Source: Orrella daihaiensis (GTDB taxonomy: Bacteria > Pseudomonadota > Gammaproteobacteria > Burkholderiales > Burkholderiaceae_B). Taken from it: DNA of 64,000 bases. The translations under genes were made by a program, and so were the position numbers. The stretch is taken from contig NZ_CP063982.1 of NCBI RefSeq assembly GCF_022811525.1, forward strand, positions 1,612,001 through 1,676,000. The letters run 5' to 3'. The notes below the pieces were generated by a model that had not been told where the DNA came from, searched no databases, and worked only from the letters and a program-made list of their open reading frames with translations. Positions 54,148 to 62,760 of this stretch are shown here, one piece after another (positions within the stretch are counted from its first letter, which is position 1; the number at the start of each line of letters is the position of its first letter).

Positions 54148-55197
54148 TTGATTAATAAATTAAAACCGCTTGATAGCGCTATTCAATTTGCCATCGACCA
54201 TGAAGTTGGCTGGTCGCGCGACCCCAACGGGGTTTGGGGCGTGCATCAAGACGACCCTCCCCCCTGGAATCGTTTGTTTGGGCCTGTTCACGGCCGGGGC
54301 GGCGTATCTGGAGTGATTGCGCAAGCAGGCAGCACAATCGCCCAATTCGGAGAGCCGGATCGCTGCGACCTTACCTTCAGCGTTGCAAAGGCATACCTTG
54401 CCCTGCTTGCGGGTGTGGCGTATGACAGGGACTTGCTTAAACCGGACCAACCCATTGCTGAAGTCTTACCGGGGATAGGGTTTGATGATGATCACAACAG
54501 GCTGATCACCTGGCGTCATCTTTTGCAGCAAACCAGCGAATGGGAAGGCCATTGTTTTGACATCCCAGATCAAGTCGATCATTACCGTAGCCTTGCTTTT
54601 GCGCCTGTCACTGCAGGGAAGAAAGGCACCAAGCGTAAGTTACATACGCCGGGAAGTTACTGGGAATACAACGATGTGCGTATTAATCAGCTCTCACTAG
54701 CGTTGTTGCATTTGTTCGGCAAGTCCTTACCCGAGGTCTTCAAGCAACACATCGCTCAACCATGTGGCCTGTCGGACAATTGGCGCTGGACTGGCTATGA
54801 CCACGCTTGGGTTGAGCTAAATGGCCAAATGGTGCAATCTGTCCCTGGCGGCTCGCACTGGGGCGGCGGCGTATCGATTAGTGCGCATGATCAGTTCAAA
54901 CTCACTCAAATGTTACTCACCAATGGCGTGGTCAGTGGCCAGCAGGTGTTATCGAAAGATTGGATTGACCAGATGCGAACACCCTGCGCAATCGCACCGT
55001 TTTACGGATATCTGATCTGGCTAAATGACCAGCAGCGAATCTTCCGATCACTTTCACCGCACGCCTACTTCGGTATGGGTGCCGGTGGTCACTTCAGTCT
55101 TGTAGAGCCCGATCTAGAGCTGGTTGTGATCGTACGTTGGATTGACTCAAGTCAAGCCGATGAGTTTTTTGCACGGGTGGTGCAGGCCTTTAAGTGA
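54148..55197 (+). CDS. Beta-lactamase-family serine hydrolase
   Basis: 349-residue protein with the SxxK active site FSVAKAY (Ser78, Lys81) and the later motif region YNDVRIN and GMGAGGHFSL. It belongs to the class C beta-lactamase/esterase fold. No signal peptide or membrane segment is visible, so it is likely cytoplasmic. The frame has no early ATG; a TTG at 54148 with GGGGA 6 bases upstream is the best start. Substrate unknown. Confidence 0.85.
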   Translation: MINKLKPLDSAIQFAIDHEVGWSRDPNGVWGVHQDDPPPWNRLFGPVHGRGGVSGVIAQAGSTIAQFGEPDRCDLTFSVAKAYLALLAGVAYDRDLLKPDQPIAEVLPGIGFDDDHNRLITWRHLLQQTSEWEGHCFDIPDQVDHYRSLAFAPVTAGKKGTKRKLHTPGSYWEYNDVRINQLSLALLHLFGKSLPEVFKQHIAQPCGLSDNWRWTGYDHAWVELNGQMVQSVPGGSHWGGGVSISAHDQFKLTQMLLTNGVVSGQQVLSKDWIDQMRTPCAIAPFYGYLIWLNDQQRIFRSLSPHAYFGMGAGGHFSLVEPDLELVVIVRWIDSSQADEFFARVVQAFK

Positions 55198-55269
55198 CAG
55201 TAACCTGTAATATGATTGGTCAGAGGGTTGCTTTTAGGTAGCCCTATTTTCTAGTCTGATGGAGCCACT

Positions 55270-55494
55270 ATGTTTCCTGAGTTTCGTGATCTGATTACCA
55301 AGCTAAAAACCACTGATCATCACTTCATGCGCTTGTTCGACAAGCATAATGAGCTTGATCAAAAAATCAAGAACATGGAAGACCACATCTCCCCGGGAAC
55401 CCATGAGGAGATCGAAACACTAAAAAAAGAAAAACTGCATCTTAAGGATCAGCTCTACTCGATCCTTAAGAAACATGAGCAAGAAGGCAGCTAA
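55270..55494 (+). CDS. DUF465/YdcH family protein
   Basis: 74-residue highly charged protein, mostly one long coiled coil (EFRDLITKLKTTDHHFMRLFDKHNELDQKI at the start is typical). The function is unknown; such proteins are small cytoplasmic helical hairpins. A strong terminator follows. Confidence 0.88.
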   Translation: MFPEFRDLITKLKTTDHHFMRLFDKHNELDQKIKNMEDHISPGTHEEIETLKKEKLHLKDQLYSILKKHEQEGS

Positions 55495-55520
55495 GCACAA
55501 TCAGGGACGACCTGATGATT

Positions 55521-55552
55521 AAAAAGCCGCATCCAATCGGTGCGGCTTTTTT
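55521..55552. terminator. Bidirectional terminator after the DUF465 gene
   Basis: AAAAAGCCGCA (55521-55531) pairs with TGCGGCTTTTTT (55541-55552) around 9 bases. U-runs lie on both strands, so it should also end the convergent SDR transcript. Confidence 0.95.
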
Positions 55553-55585
55553 ACAGCCCCTGACAAAGGGCCTGTGACCGGTTTT

Positions 55586-56380
55586 CTACTTGGCGATGTT
55601 TCCCGGAAAGCATAATCCCCCGGTGATTTCAATGGTGGTGGCATTTAGTGCTTCGTTTTGGGCGCAGTAGGCAATCATGTCAGCAATTTCTGTTGGCTTG
55701 ATCAATCGTCCTAGGTGTACGTCCTTCAGGATAGCCTGCAGAGCATCTTGGTTCATATCCTGCAAAATGCGGGTCTCGGTGTAACCGGGAGCGATGCCAA
55801 CGCACCGAACGTTACGGATTTTGCGTAATAAAAACTCACCAACAATGATCTTGGGAAAACGTTCAATTGCTGCTTTGGTGGCAGAGTAGTTCAGCTGTCC
55901 CACTTGGCCGATTTTATTCACAGAGGAGATCGGCACCAGCAAACCATCCCAGCCGCCGTTAACCATTGCCTGAGCACAATCACGCAACGTTAAGAACGTG
56001 CCTGTCAGGTTGACATCAATCACAGTCTTCCACTTATCAAACCCAAGCGTACGTGAGACCTGGCCGGTATTCTTGTCAATATTCAATAAGGTGCCATCCC
56101 GGATGACACCAGCACAGCTCACAGCAATATTGAGTTTCCCAAAGGCCTGTAAGGTAGCTTCGACAAATCGAGCAGAGTCCTCTTCTGACGTGACATCACC
56201 CGCCACACTGATCGCCGCGCCCCCCGCCGTCTCTATATCGGTACGCACGCGTTCAATTTGCCCGAGATCTCGATCAATCAGGGCGATCTTCGCACCAAGC
56301 GATGCCAAGTGCTTTGCAGTAGCTTCACCAATTCCACTGGCAGCACCCGTAATGAGCGCAACACTATCTTTGATTTGCAT
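55586..56380 (-). CDS. Short-chain dehydrogenase/reductase
   Basis: 264-residue classical SDR. The cofactor motif is TGAASGIGEAT; an Asp (ALIDRD) at the end of strand two favours NAD(H). The catalytic residues are Asn in DVNLTG, Ser in PISSVNK, and YSATK. The substrate is not identifiable, and no pathway neighbours are present. It is followed upstream by the tRNA-Val gene after 173 bases in which I see no gene. Confidence 0.88.
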   Translation of the reverse strand: MQIKDSVALITGAASGIGEATAKHLASLGAKIALIDRDLGQIERVRTDIETAGGAAISVAGDVTSEEDSARFVEATLQAFGKLNIAVSCAGVIRDGTLLNIDKNTGQVSRTLGFDKWKTVIDVNLTGTFLTLRDCAQAMVNGGWDGLLVPISSVNKIGQVGQLNYSATKAAIERFPKIIVGEFLLRKIRNVRCVGIAPGYTETRILQDMNQDALQAILKDVHLGRLIKPTEIADMIAYCAQNEALNATTIEITGGLCFPGNIAK

Positions 56381-56553
56381 AATTCAGTACCTTTGAAGCC
56401 GTCATGGATAAGCAATAATGCAATGGATTTCAACAACGCAAAGTGTAGCAGTGAGCCTCAGACCCTATGTTCAGAGGAGACGATGTCAGTCAACGTGGGT
56501 GAGTGTTTCCGCCGGCATAGTGGCGTGTGTCAGCTAAAAGCTCGGGTGAAGGC

Positions 56554-56630
56554 TGGTAGGCGGTATTGGATTCGAACCAACGACCTCCACGATGTCAACG
56601 TGGCGCTCTAACCAACTGAGCTAACCGCCT
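56554..56630 (-). tRNA. tRNA-Val, anticodon GAC
   Basis: A 77-base cloverleaf with encoded CCA. Acceptor AGGCGGT pairs with ACCGCCT and A is the discriminator. The anticodon stem CCACG/CGTGG holds loop TTGACAT, giving GAC. T-loop is GTTCGAATC. It is about 115 bases downstream of trpF. Confidence 0.96.
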
Positions 56631-56745
56631 ACTGATAAGAAGGACGCATAATACCGTGCAGATCTTCAGCTGTCAAAACAGGCCTAAAACAAGGCTGGCG
56701 TATATCGTAGGAATCCTCAGGAAAAAACCCGCTTGCAGGGGTGGC

Positions 56746-57414
56746 TTAGCGCAAAGTCCCAGCCACGGCCTGAACAAACGCCCGCATTTTTTCGGGACAT
56801 TTGACACCTGGCTCAGACTCCACCCCACTGCTAACGTCCACTGCTTGCGGGCGCACTTTGGTAATAAGCGATTTCACATTATCGGTTCGAAGCCCACCGG
56901 ATAATATGACTGGTTTATTACCCGAGCTAGATACGAGCGCCAATAGGTCTCTGTCAAATTCGTGGCCACTGCCCCCGTAGGCAGGCGTAAAACTATCAAA
57001 AAGCCAACCCCGGGCACTACTGTATTGTTGGCATGTCTTTAACACACCCTCTGGAGTATCAAGCCCCGGCGCTCCCACTCGAAAAGCTTTTATGTAAGGC
57101 CAGTTGAACTGCTCACAAAATTTGGCGGTCTCATCGCCATGGAACTGGAGATAGTTCGGGTGCATGACACTTATCACATCAGCCACCAAATCCGGTGACG
57201 GCTCAACAAACAATGCCACGCTGTCAACAAAAACATCACGACTCTTGGCTAGCTGAGCTGCACGCTCCGGTGACAAACACCGGCGACTTTTGGGATAAAA
57301 AACAAAACCAAGCGCATCAGCACCCAGCTCGCAAGCAAGCGCCACATCACCCTCACGGGTCAAGCCGCAGATTTTGATGCGTGTACGTCTATGATCTAGC
57401 GTGTCAGCGTCCAT
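56746..57414 (-). CDS. trpF: Phosphoribosylanthranilate isomerase
   Basis: Third committed step of tryptophan synthesis. The 222-residue TIM barrel starts RTRIKICGLTREGDVALACELGADALGFVFYPKSRR with the catalytic Cys, and ends with the phosphate-binding LSGGLRTDNV and AVDVSSGVES. The next genes in related genomes are trpB, trpA and accD; none follows here. Its gap to truA is 29 bases. Confidence 0.95.
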   Translation of the reverse strand: MDADTLDHRRTRIKICGLTREGDVALACELGADALGFVFYPKSRRCLSPERAAQLAKSRDVFVDSVALFVEPSPDLVADVISVMHPNYLQFHGDETAKFCEQFNWPYIKAFRVGAPGLDTPEGVLKTCQQYSSARGWLFDSFTPAYGGSGHEFDRDLLALVSSSGNKPVILSGGLRTDNVKSLITKVRPQAVDVSSGVESEPGVKCPEKMRAFVQAVAGTLR

Positions 57415-57443
57415 GGATTCCTAAGGAGAAAGCAAGCCGACCA

Positions 57444-58232
57444 TCACAACTGCAGGATCGGTGTGTTTGTCATCGCTGGCTTGCTGAGCAAACTCTCTGG
57501 GTATTGAACATCGGTTAAATATAGCCCGCTTGCGCTGTAGGTAGGTGCCGCTTGGGTACGATCCAACGCTTTGAAGATACGCTCAAAGTGTGCGATGTCC
57601 GTTTTGCCCTGTCCCAGCAAGACAAGCTCTCCAACTATATTTCGAACCATATGATGCAAAAAAGCATTGGCTTTAAGGTGAATCAAGACCAAATCACCAT
57701 CGCGCCTTATGTCAATTTCGTGCATGGTACGTATGGGCGTAGCCGCTTGGCATTGTGACGATCTGAAACTGGAGAAATCGTGCTCACCAATCAGGACCTT
57801 CGAGGCTTGCTGCATGCGCTCAAGATCGAGCGGCCTAAAGCACCAACCGGCTCTGCCTGCCCACAGAGGCTGTCGAACCGGTGTATTGATCAACAGATAG
57901 GTGTAGGACCTTGATAACGCGCTAAAGCGTGCATGAAACTCTGGCACTACCGGACAAGCCCATTGGATTGCAATTGAATCGGGTAGCAGGCTATTTAGCC
58001 CCCTAACCCAGGATACATTTGAACGCTGAACGGGTACATCAAAGTGAACCACCTGTGCAGTGGCATGCACACCCGTATCGGTTCGGCCCGCACATATGGT
58101 TGGTACAGCAACACCCACAAATTGCTTCAACGCGGCTTCAAGCTGATCTTGAACAGTCTGGCCGTTTGGCTGTGTTTGCCACCCAAACCACGGCCTGCCG
58201 TCATAACTGACGCCAAGGGCCATTCGCACCAT
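57444..58232 (-). CDS. truA: tRNA pseudouridine synthase A
   Basis: Modifies U38-U40 in the anticodon stem-loop. The catalytic Asp52 is in CAGRTDTGVHATAQVVHFD. The 262-residue length is normal, with FLHHMVRNIVG in the C-terminal half. It follows fimV by 5 bases. Confidence 0.95.
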   Translation of the reverse strand: MVRMALGVSYDGRPWFGWQTQPNGQTVQDQLEAALKQFVGVAVPTICAGRTDTGVHATAQVVHFDVPVQRSNVSWVRGLNSLLPDSIAIQWACPVVPEFHARFSALSRSYTYLLINTPVRQPLWAGRAGWCFRPLDLERMQQASKVLIGEHDFSSFRSSQCQAATPIRTMHEIDIRRDGDLVLIHLKANAFLHHMVRNIVGELVLLGQGKTDIAHFERIFKALDRTQAAPTYSASGLYLTDVQYPESLLSKPAMTNTPILQL

Positions 58233-58237
58233 CAGAA

Positions 58238-59716
58238 CTAGGCCTTGTTGTCTGGTTTAGACATCGTTGGCTCGGATTTGTCATCGAGTGACAGGTCGAT
58301 ATCTTTTAGCTTTTGCTCAAAATCTGCAGCGGCATGTTCAACCCGCTTGTCGTCAACATCCGGTTGCGACGATTTTTTCTTGGTGGCGCTTAACGCCCAC
58401 GCCAAAATCAATGCAATCAGAGCCAGTAGCAAAGCAATTGCAGCAGTTGTGTTGTCGGTTACCCACTGGCCAACTTTGGTAAACATACCCACTGATACCT
58501 CAGAATTGGAGGACTGGCTGCTGGCAGATGATCCTTGTTCGGTCGAAGGCGATGAACCGGAAGCTTGTGAAGCAGGTTCCGACTTGCTTTCATTTACATT
58601 CGAAGCAGCACTTGCAGATGGGCCCCCTGCGTCACCCTTCGGCTGACCGCTAGCGAGCGTTGCCGCGTTTGCGTCGGCCTCACCGGCTGCTGCAGACTGC
58701 TGCGCACCATTTTGTGAATTCGTCGCAATCGCACCCTGTAAAGCGGTAATGTTTTGTTCGAGCGCCTGTTTACGTTCGAGCTCTTCAGTAAGCGCTTTTG
58801 CACGGGCAGCTTCAGTGTCCGCCTGGGCATCAGCCTGCGCCACTTGTGCACCTTGTTCGGCGGCCGTTAATCGTACCTGGTCATTAGCAGGCGGTGCAGG
58901 CTCAGTGCTGGCTTGCTCGACAGACCCTTGCTGCTGCTCTGTAGGCTGTAATGTTTGCGCACTTGCTTGGGCAGCAATTCCCTGATTGCCTTGACCAGTC
59001 CCGCGCGACTGCCTGAAGGCACGAACATGAGCCAAATACTGCGCCTTGGCAAACACGGGGTCAACCGCCCTAACTGCATCTGCATCAGGAATCCGCAAGG
59101 CTGCACCTGCCTTGAGCAAATTCATGTTCTCACGCAAAAAGGCATTGGGATTAGAACTGTACAAAGCCCAAAGTTGCTGATACAGGTTAGCACCTGACAC
59201 TGGAAACTGTTCAGCAATACCAATTAAGGTGTCTCCGCGCTGCACGGTAATCTGATCTGCTGCCAAGCGAACTTTGGGTGGTGGCGGCACAATAATGCTC
59301 GCCTGTACAGTTCTGCTTGAAGCAGACGTGCTGACAGTCAGTAACACGTCAACCACCGTCGACTCGGTTACCTGAGCTGACCTTATCTCAACCACTCGAG
59401 AGCCCACTTGTCTGCCCGGCACAATCGACAAAGAGAGTGAATTTAATGGTACGGGCGGCTTTAATCCGGTGGCCTGCCATGCCGAAGCAGGCGCGATGTT
59501 TGCCACCAGCGAACTTGCCTCCTGCTCAGACATGTTCACAATCGGAACCTGTAGTACCAGTGGCTGACCGGGCGATGAAACCACACGGGAGTGCCCAACT
59601 TCAAAAGCCGCAGCGCTTGAGGCGCCAATCATGGCCATCACCGTTACAACAACAGCACACAGGGTGGCGGCTTTGGAAACCATCAAAGACGTGAGGAATT
59701 TCATCTTCTTATTCAT
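58238..59716 (-). CDS. FimV/HubP-like polar protein, short form
   Basis: 492 residues with an N-terminal signal (MNKKMKFLTSLM..., cleaved near ASSAAA), the FimV N-terminal beta domain (VGHSRVVSSPGQPLVLQVPI), a LysM motif for peptidoglycan (VQRGDTLIGIAEQFPV), a Gln/Ala/Ser-rich linker and one membrane helix near residues 435-455 ahead of an acidic tail. The order leuB-asd-fimV-truA supports the name. It lacks the long acidic part and the C-terminal TPR-like region of larger FimV proteins. The ATG at 59716 is chosen; no clear ribosome-binding site. Confidence 0.82.
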   Translation of the reverse strand: MNKKMKFLTSLMVSKAATLCAVVVTVMAMIGASSAAAFEVGHSRVVSSPGQPLVLQVPIVNMSEQEASSLVANIAPASAWQATGLKPPVPLNSLSLSIVPGRQVGSRVVEIRSAQVTESTVVDVLLTVSTSASSRTVQASIIVPPPPKVRLAADQITVQRGDTLIGIAEQFPVSGANLYQQLWALYSSNPNAFLRENMNLLKAGAALRIPDADAVRAVDPVFAKAQYLAHVRAFRQSRGTGQGNQGIAAQASAQTLQPTEQQQGSVEQASTEPAPPANDQVRLTAAEQGAQVAQADAQADTEAARAKALTEELERKQALEQNITALQGAIATNSQNGAQQSAAAGEADANAATLASGQPKGDAGGPSASAASNVNESKSEPASQASGSSPSTEQGSSASSQSSNSEVSVGMFTKVGQWVTDNTTAAIALLLALIALILAWALSATKKKSSQPDVDDKRVEHAAADFEQKLKDIDLSLDDKSEPTMSKPDNKA

Positions 59717-59813
59717 CTCAGGAGCGATCAGGGTTAGAGCGGCCAAGGTTAAATGTCTAGCCAATCCGTCTCAGTTTGTTAGCTGAACTGATACTGAATG
59801 TAACAAAATCAAC

Positions 59814-60941
59814 TCAATTGCGCTTAAGAACGATATTCAACATACGCCGCAATGGTTCAGCTGCCCCCCAGAGCAATTGATCCCCGACCGTAAAGGCACT
59901 GAGGAAGTTTGGACCCATGCTCATTTTGCGTAGTCGTCCGACGGGAATATCAAGCGTTCCCGTGACAGCTACCGGTGACAACTCCGACATCGTCGCCTCC
60001 CTAGAATTAGGGATCACTTTAGCCCAGGGCGTACCTTGATCGATGATCTGCGCAATTTCATCAAGTGGAACATCGCGCGTTAACTTGATCGTTAGCGCCT
60101 GACTATGGCAACGCATTGCCCCGACTCGCACGCATAGACCGTCGATGGCGATGGCTGGATCATCGAAACCCTCGCCTCGACCAAGGATCTTGTTGGTTTC
60201 AGCACCCGCTTTCCATTCCTCGCGCGACACGCCGTTACCAAGATCCTTATCGATCCAGGGAATCAAATTACCAGCAAGGGGTACACCAAAATTGTCGACT
60301 GGCAATTTGCCACTGCGTTGCAGTTCAAGGACGGTTTTGTCAATTTCTAAAATTGCACTAGCAGGATCAGCAAGCTTGTCACCCACGCACTCATTCAATA
60401 AGCCAAATTGAGTGAGCAGCTCCCGCATGTGCTGCGCCCCACCGCCGGAAGCAGCCTGATAGGTCATGCTGGTCATCCATTCGATCAGGCCGGCATGGAA
60501 CAACCCTGCCAAGCCCATCAGCATGCAAGACACCGTGCAGTTACCACCCACGAAGTCTTTGATTCCTTTGCCCAGCGCGCTGTCGATCACCTGCCGATTC
60601 ACTGGATCCAAAACGATCACCGCGTTGGGCTTCATGCGCAAAGTGCTAGCTGCATCAATCCAGTAACCATCCCAACCGGCCGCACGCAACTTCTCATGTA
60701 CGGCGGTGGTGTAGTCGCCGCCCTGTGTCGTAACAATGATTGGTAGTTTTTTTAATGAATCGATGTCGTAGGCATCTTGCAGTGAGCTTGCACCAACCCA
60801 GTCCGGAGCTCGGCCCCCTACGTTGCTAGTAGAGAAGAAAACGGGGTTGATACCGGCGAAGTCATTTTCCTCGCGCATGCGCTGCATGAGCACAGAACCC
60901 ACCATCCCGCGCCAACCAATAAATCCGACAGAAGAACTCAT
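59814..60941 (-). CDS. asd: Aspartate-semialdehyde dehydrogenase
   Basis: Second enzyme of the aspartate pathway toward lysine, threonine and methionine. The 375-residue protein has VGFIGWRGMVGSVLM (NADP binding) and the catalytic Cys135 in GGNCTVSCM. The C-terminal RVGAMRCHSQALTIKL contains the catalytic His. This gamma/betaproteobacterial form commonly follows leuB. Confidence 0.96.
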   Translation of the reverse strand: MSSSVGFIGWRGMVGSVLMQRMREENDFAGINPVFFSTSNVGGRAPDWVGASSLQDAYDIDSLKKLPIIVTTQGGDYTTAVHEKLRAAGWDGYWIDAASTLRMKPNAVIVLDPVNRQVIDSALGKGIKDFVGGNCTVSCMLMGLAGLFHAGLIEWMTSMTYQAASGGGAQHMRELLTQFGLLNECVGDKLADPASAILEIDKTVLELQRSGKLPVDNFGVPLAGNLIPWIDKDLGNGVSREEWKAGAETNKILGRGEGFDDPAIAIDGLCVRVGAMRCHSQALTIKLTRDVPLDEIAQIIDQGTPWAKVIPNSREATMSELSPVAVTGTLDIPVGRLRKMSMGPNFLSAFTVGDQLLWGAAEPLRRMLNIVLKRN

Positions 60942-60961
60942 TTGTGATGTGCCTTAATGAC

Positions 60962-60997
60962 AAAACAAACCACGCTAGCCATCGTGGTGGTAGCGTG
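60962..60997 (-). terminator. Terminator-like hairpin after leuB
   Basis: On the minus strand CACGCTA/TAGCGTG (7 bases; 60991-60997 and 60971-60977) is followed by GGTTTGTTTTGT. It would separate leuCDB from asd. Confidence 0.6.
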
Positions 60998-61013
60998 ATT
61001 GCCAAAAGTCACA

Positions 61014-62096
61014 TCATACCTTGCTCAGTGCCTGCAACACAGCATCGCCCATCTGTGCAGTACTTACTTTTGTGGTTCCAGCCTCAAAAATGTCTGCAGT
61101 ACGCAACCCTTGTGCTAGAACCTGACGCACGGCTGACTCAATTCGGTCTGCTGCACCGTCTTCATTGAGCGAGTAGCGCAACATCATCGCTGCTGAAAGC
61201 ATCGTCGCCAGGGGATTGGCAATGCCTTGACCCGCGATATCCGGAGCGGATCCGTGGCTAGGCTCATAGAGCCCCTGCCCCGATTCATTCAAAGACGCAG
61301 AAGGCAACATGCCGATAGACCCAGTCAACATGGCGGCTTCGTCGGACAGGATGTCTCCAAACAGGTTACCCGTTACGATCACGTCAAACTCTTTGGGCGC
61401 ACGTACAAGTTGCATCGCGGCATTGTCGACATACATGTGTGAAAGTTCAACCTCAGGATAGTCCTTGGCCACATCAATGACGATATCCCGCCAGAACTGT
61501 GACGTCTCCAGAACGTTGGCTTTGTCTACGCTGCACAGTTTGGAACGGCGTTTTTTAGCCGTCTGAAATCCAAGGTGTGCAATACGCCTGATTTCTGTTT
61601 CCGCGTAGCGCATGGTGTCAAAACCCTCACGCTCGCCAATAAATGACCCGTCGACAGCGGTTCTAACGCCGCGCGGTTGACCGAAATAAATGTCGCCGGT
61701 CAACTCCCGTAGAATAAGGATGTCTAAGCCGGCCACCACCTCTGGTTTTAATGAAGATGCGTTGGCCAGTTCAGGATACAAAATGGCAGGACGCAGGTTC
61801 GCAAATAGACCAAGCGCTTTACGCAATCCTAAAATCGCCTGTTCAGGCCGGTGTTCACGCGGCAGCTTGTCATACTTCCAATCACCAACTGCGCCGAATA
61901 AGATCGCATGACTAGACTTGGCCAGCTCAAGCGTTTGTGCAGGTAGCGGATGCCCATGCTCATCGTATGCCGCTCCTCCGACCAGCGCCTGCTCAACCTG
62001 AATCGACAGCCCCAGGGCGTGCAATACGCGCAACGCTTGCTCAACAATTTCCGGGCCAATACCGTCGCCCGCTAAAACAGCAATTTTGTGTGTCAT
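61014..62096 (-). CDS. leuB: 3-isopropylmalate dehydrogenase
   Basis: Oxidative decarboxylation step of leucine synthesis. From MTHKIAVLAGDGIGPEI the product is 360 residues. The cofactor/substrate region has ELTGDIYFG and NLFGDILSDEAAMLTGSIGMLPSAS. The start makes a 4-base ATGA overlap with leuD, showing coupled translation. An in-frame extension to 62129 lies inside leuD. Confidence 0.97.
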   Translation of the reverse strand: MTHKIAVLAGDGIGPEIVEQALRVLHALGLSIQVEQALVGGAAYDEHGHPLPAQTLELAKSSHAILFGAVGDWKYDKLPREHRPEQAILGLRKALGLFANLRPAILYPELANASSLKPEVVAGLDILILRELTGDIYFGQPRGVRTAVDGSFIGEREGFDTMRYAETEIRRIAHLGFQTAKKRRSKLCSVDKANVLETSQFWRDIVIDVAKDYPEVELSHMYVDNAAMQLVRAPKEFDVIVTGNLFGDILSDEAAMLTGSIGMLPSASLNESGQGLYEPSHGSAPDIAGQGIANPLATMLSAAMMLRYSLNEDGAADRIESAVRQVLAQGLRTADIFEAGTTKVSTAQMGDAVLQALSKV

Positions 62097-62752
62097 ACCC
62101 GCCCCTGAAGTGGCTGAACATCTAGCCAAGGCTGACGGGCCAGCCGCTCGGCCTCGAAGGCACGAATCTTGTCAGCATGCTTGAGAGTCAAACCAATATC
62201 ATCCAAACCGTGAATCAGGCAATCTTTGCGAAATGGATCTACTGCAAAACCGAACTCACGCCCATCGCCGGTTCGAACGACCTGAGCTGGCAGATCCACT
62301 ATGAGCTCATAGCCGTTAAAACCATTAACCTCATCAAATAGCCGCGCAACCTCCATCTCTGACAACACGATCGGTAGTAAGCCGTTCTTGAAACAGTTAT
62401 TAAAGAAAATGTCAGCAAAGGATGGCGCGATCACGGCGCGAAAACCGTACTGCAATAACGCCCAAGGTGCGTGTTCACGGCTTGAGCCACAACCAAAATT
62501 TTTACGGGCCAATAAAATCGATGCGCCCTGATAACGCGGCTGATTCAATACAAAGTCCGGGTTAAGCGGACGTTTTGTGTTGTCCATACCCGGCTCACCG
62601 TGATCCAGATAGCGAAGCTCGTCAAAGAGGTTCGGACCAAACCCCGTGCGCTTGATCGATTTCAAAAACTGCTTCGGAATGATCAGATCAGTATCAACGT
62701 TCTCACGATCAAGCGGTGCAACGATGCCTTTGTGTACTGTAAATTTGTCCAT
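62093..62752 (-). CDS. leuD: 3-isopropylmalate dehydratase small subunit
   Basis: 219-residue swivel-domain subunit of isopropylmalate isomerase. It begins MDKFTVHKGIVAPLDRENVDTDLIIPKQFL and has the substrate loop NFGCGSSREHAPWAL. It follows leuC by 8 bases and overlaps leuB by 4. Confidence 0.96.
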   Translation of the reverse strand: MDKFTVHKGIVAPLDRENVDTDLIIPKQFLKSIKRTGFGPNLFDELRYLDHGEPGMDNTKRPLNPDFVLNQPRYQGASILLARKNFGCGSSREHAPWALLQYGFRAVIAPSFADIFFNNCFKNGLLPIVLSEMEVARLFDEVNGFNGYELIVDLPAQVVRTGDGREFGFAVDPFRKDCLIHGLDDIGLTLKHADKIRAFEAERLARQPWLDVQPLQGRV

Positions 62753-62760
62753 TGCGATTC

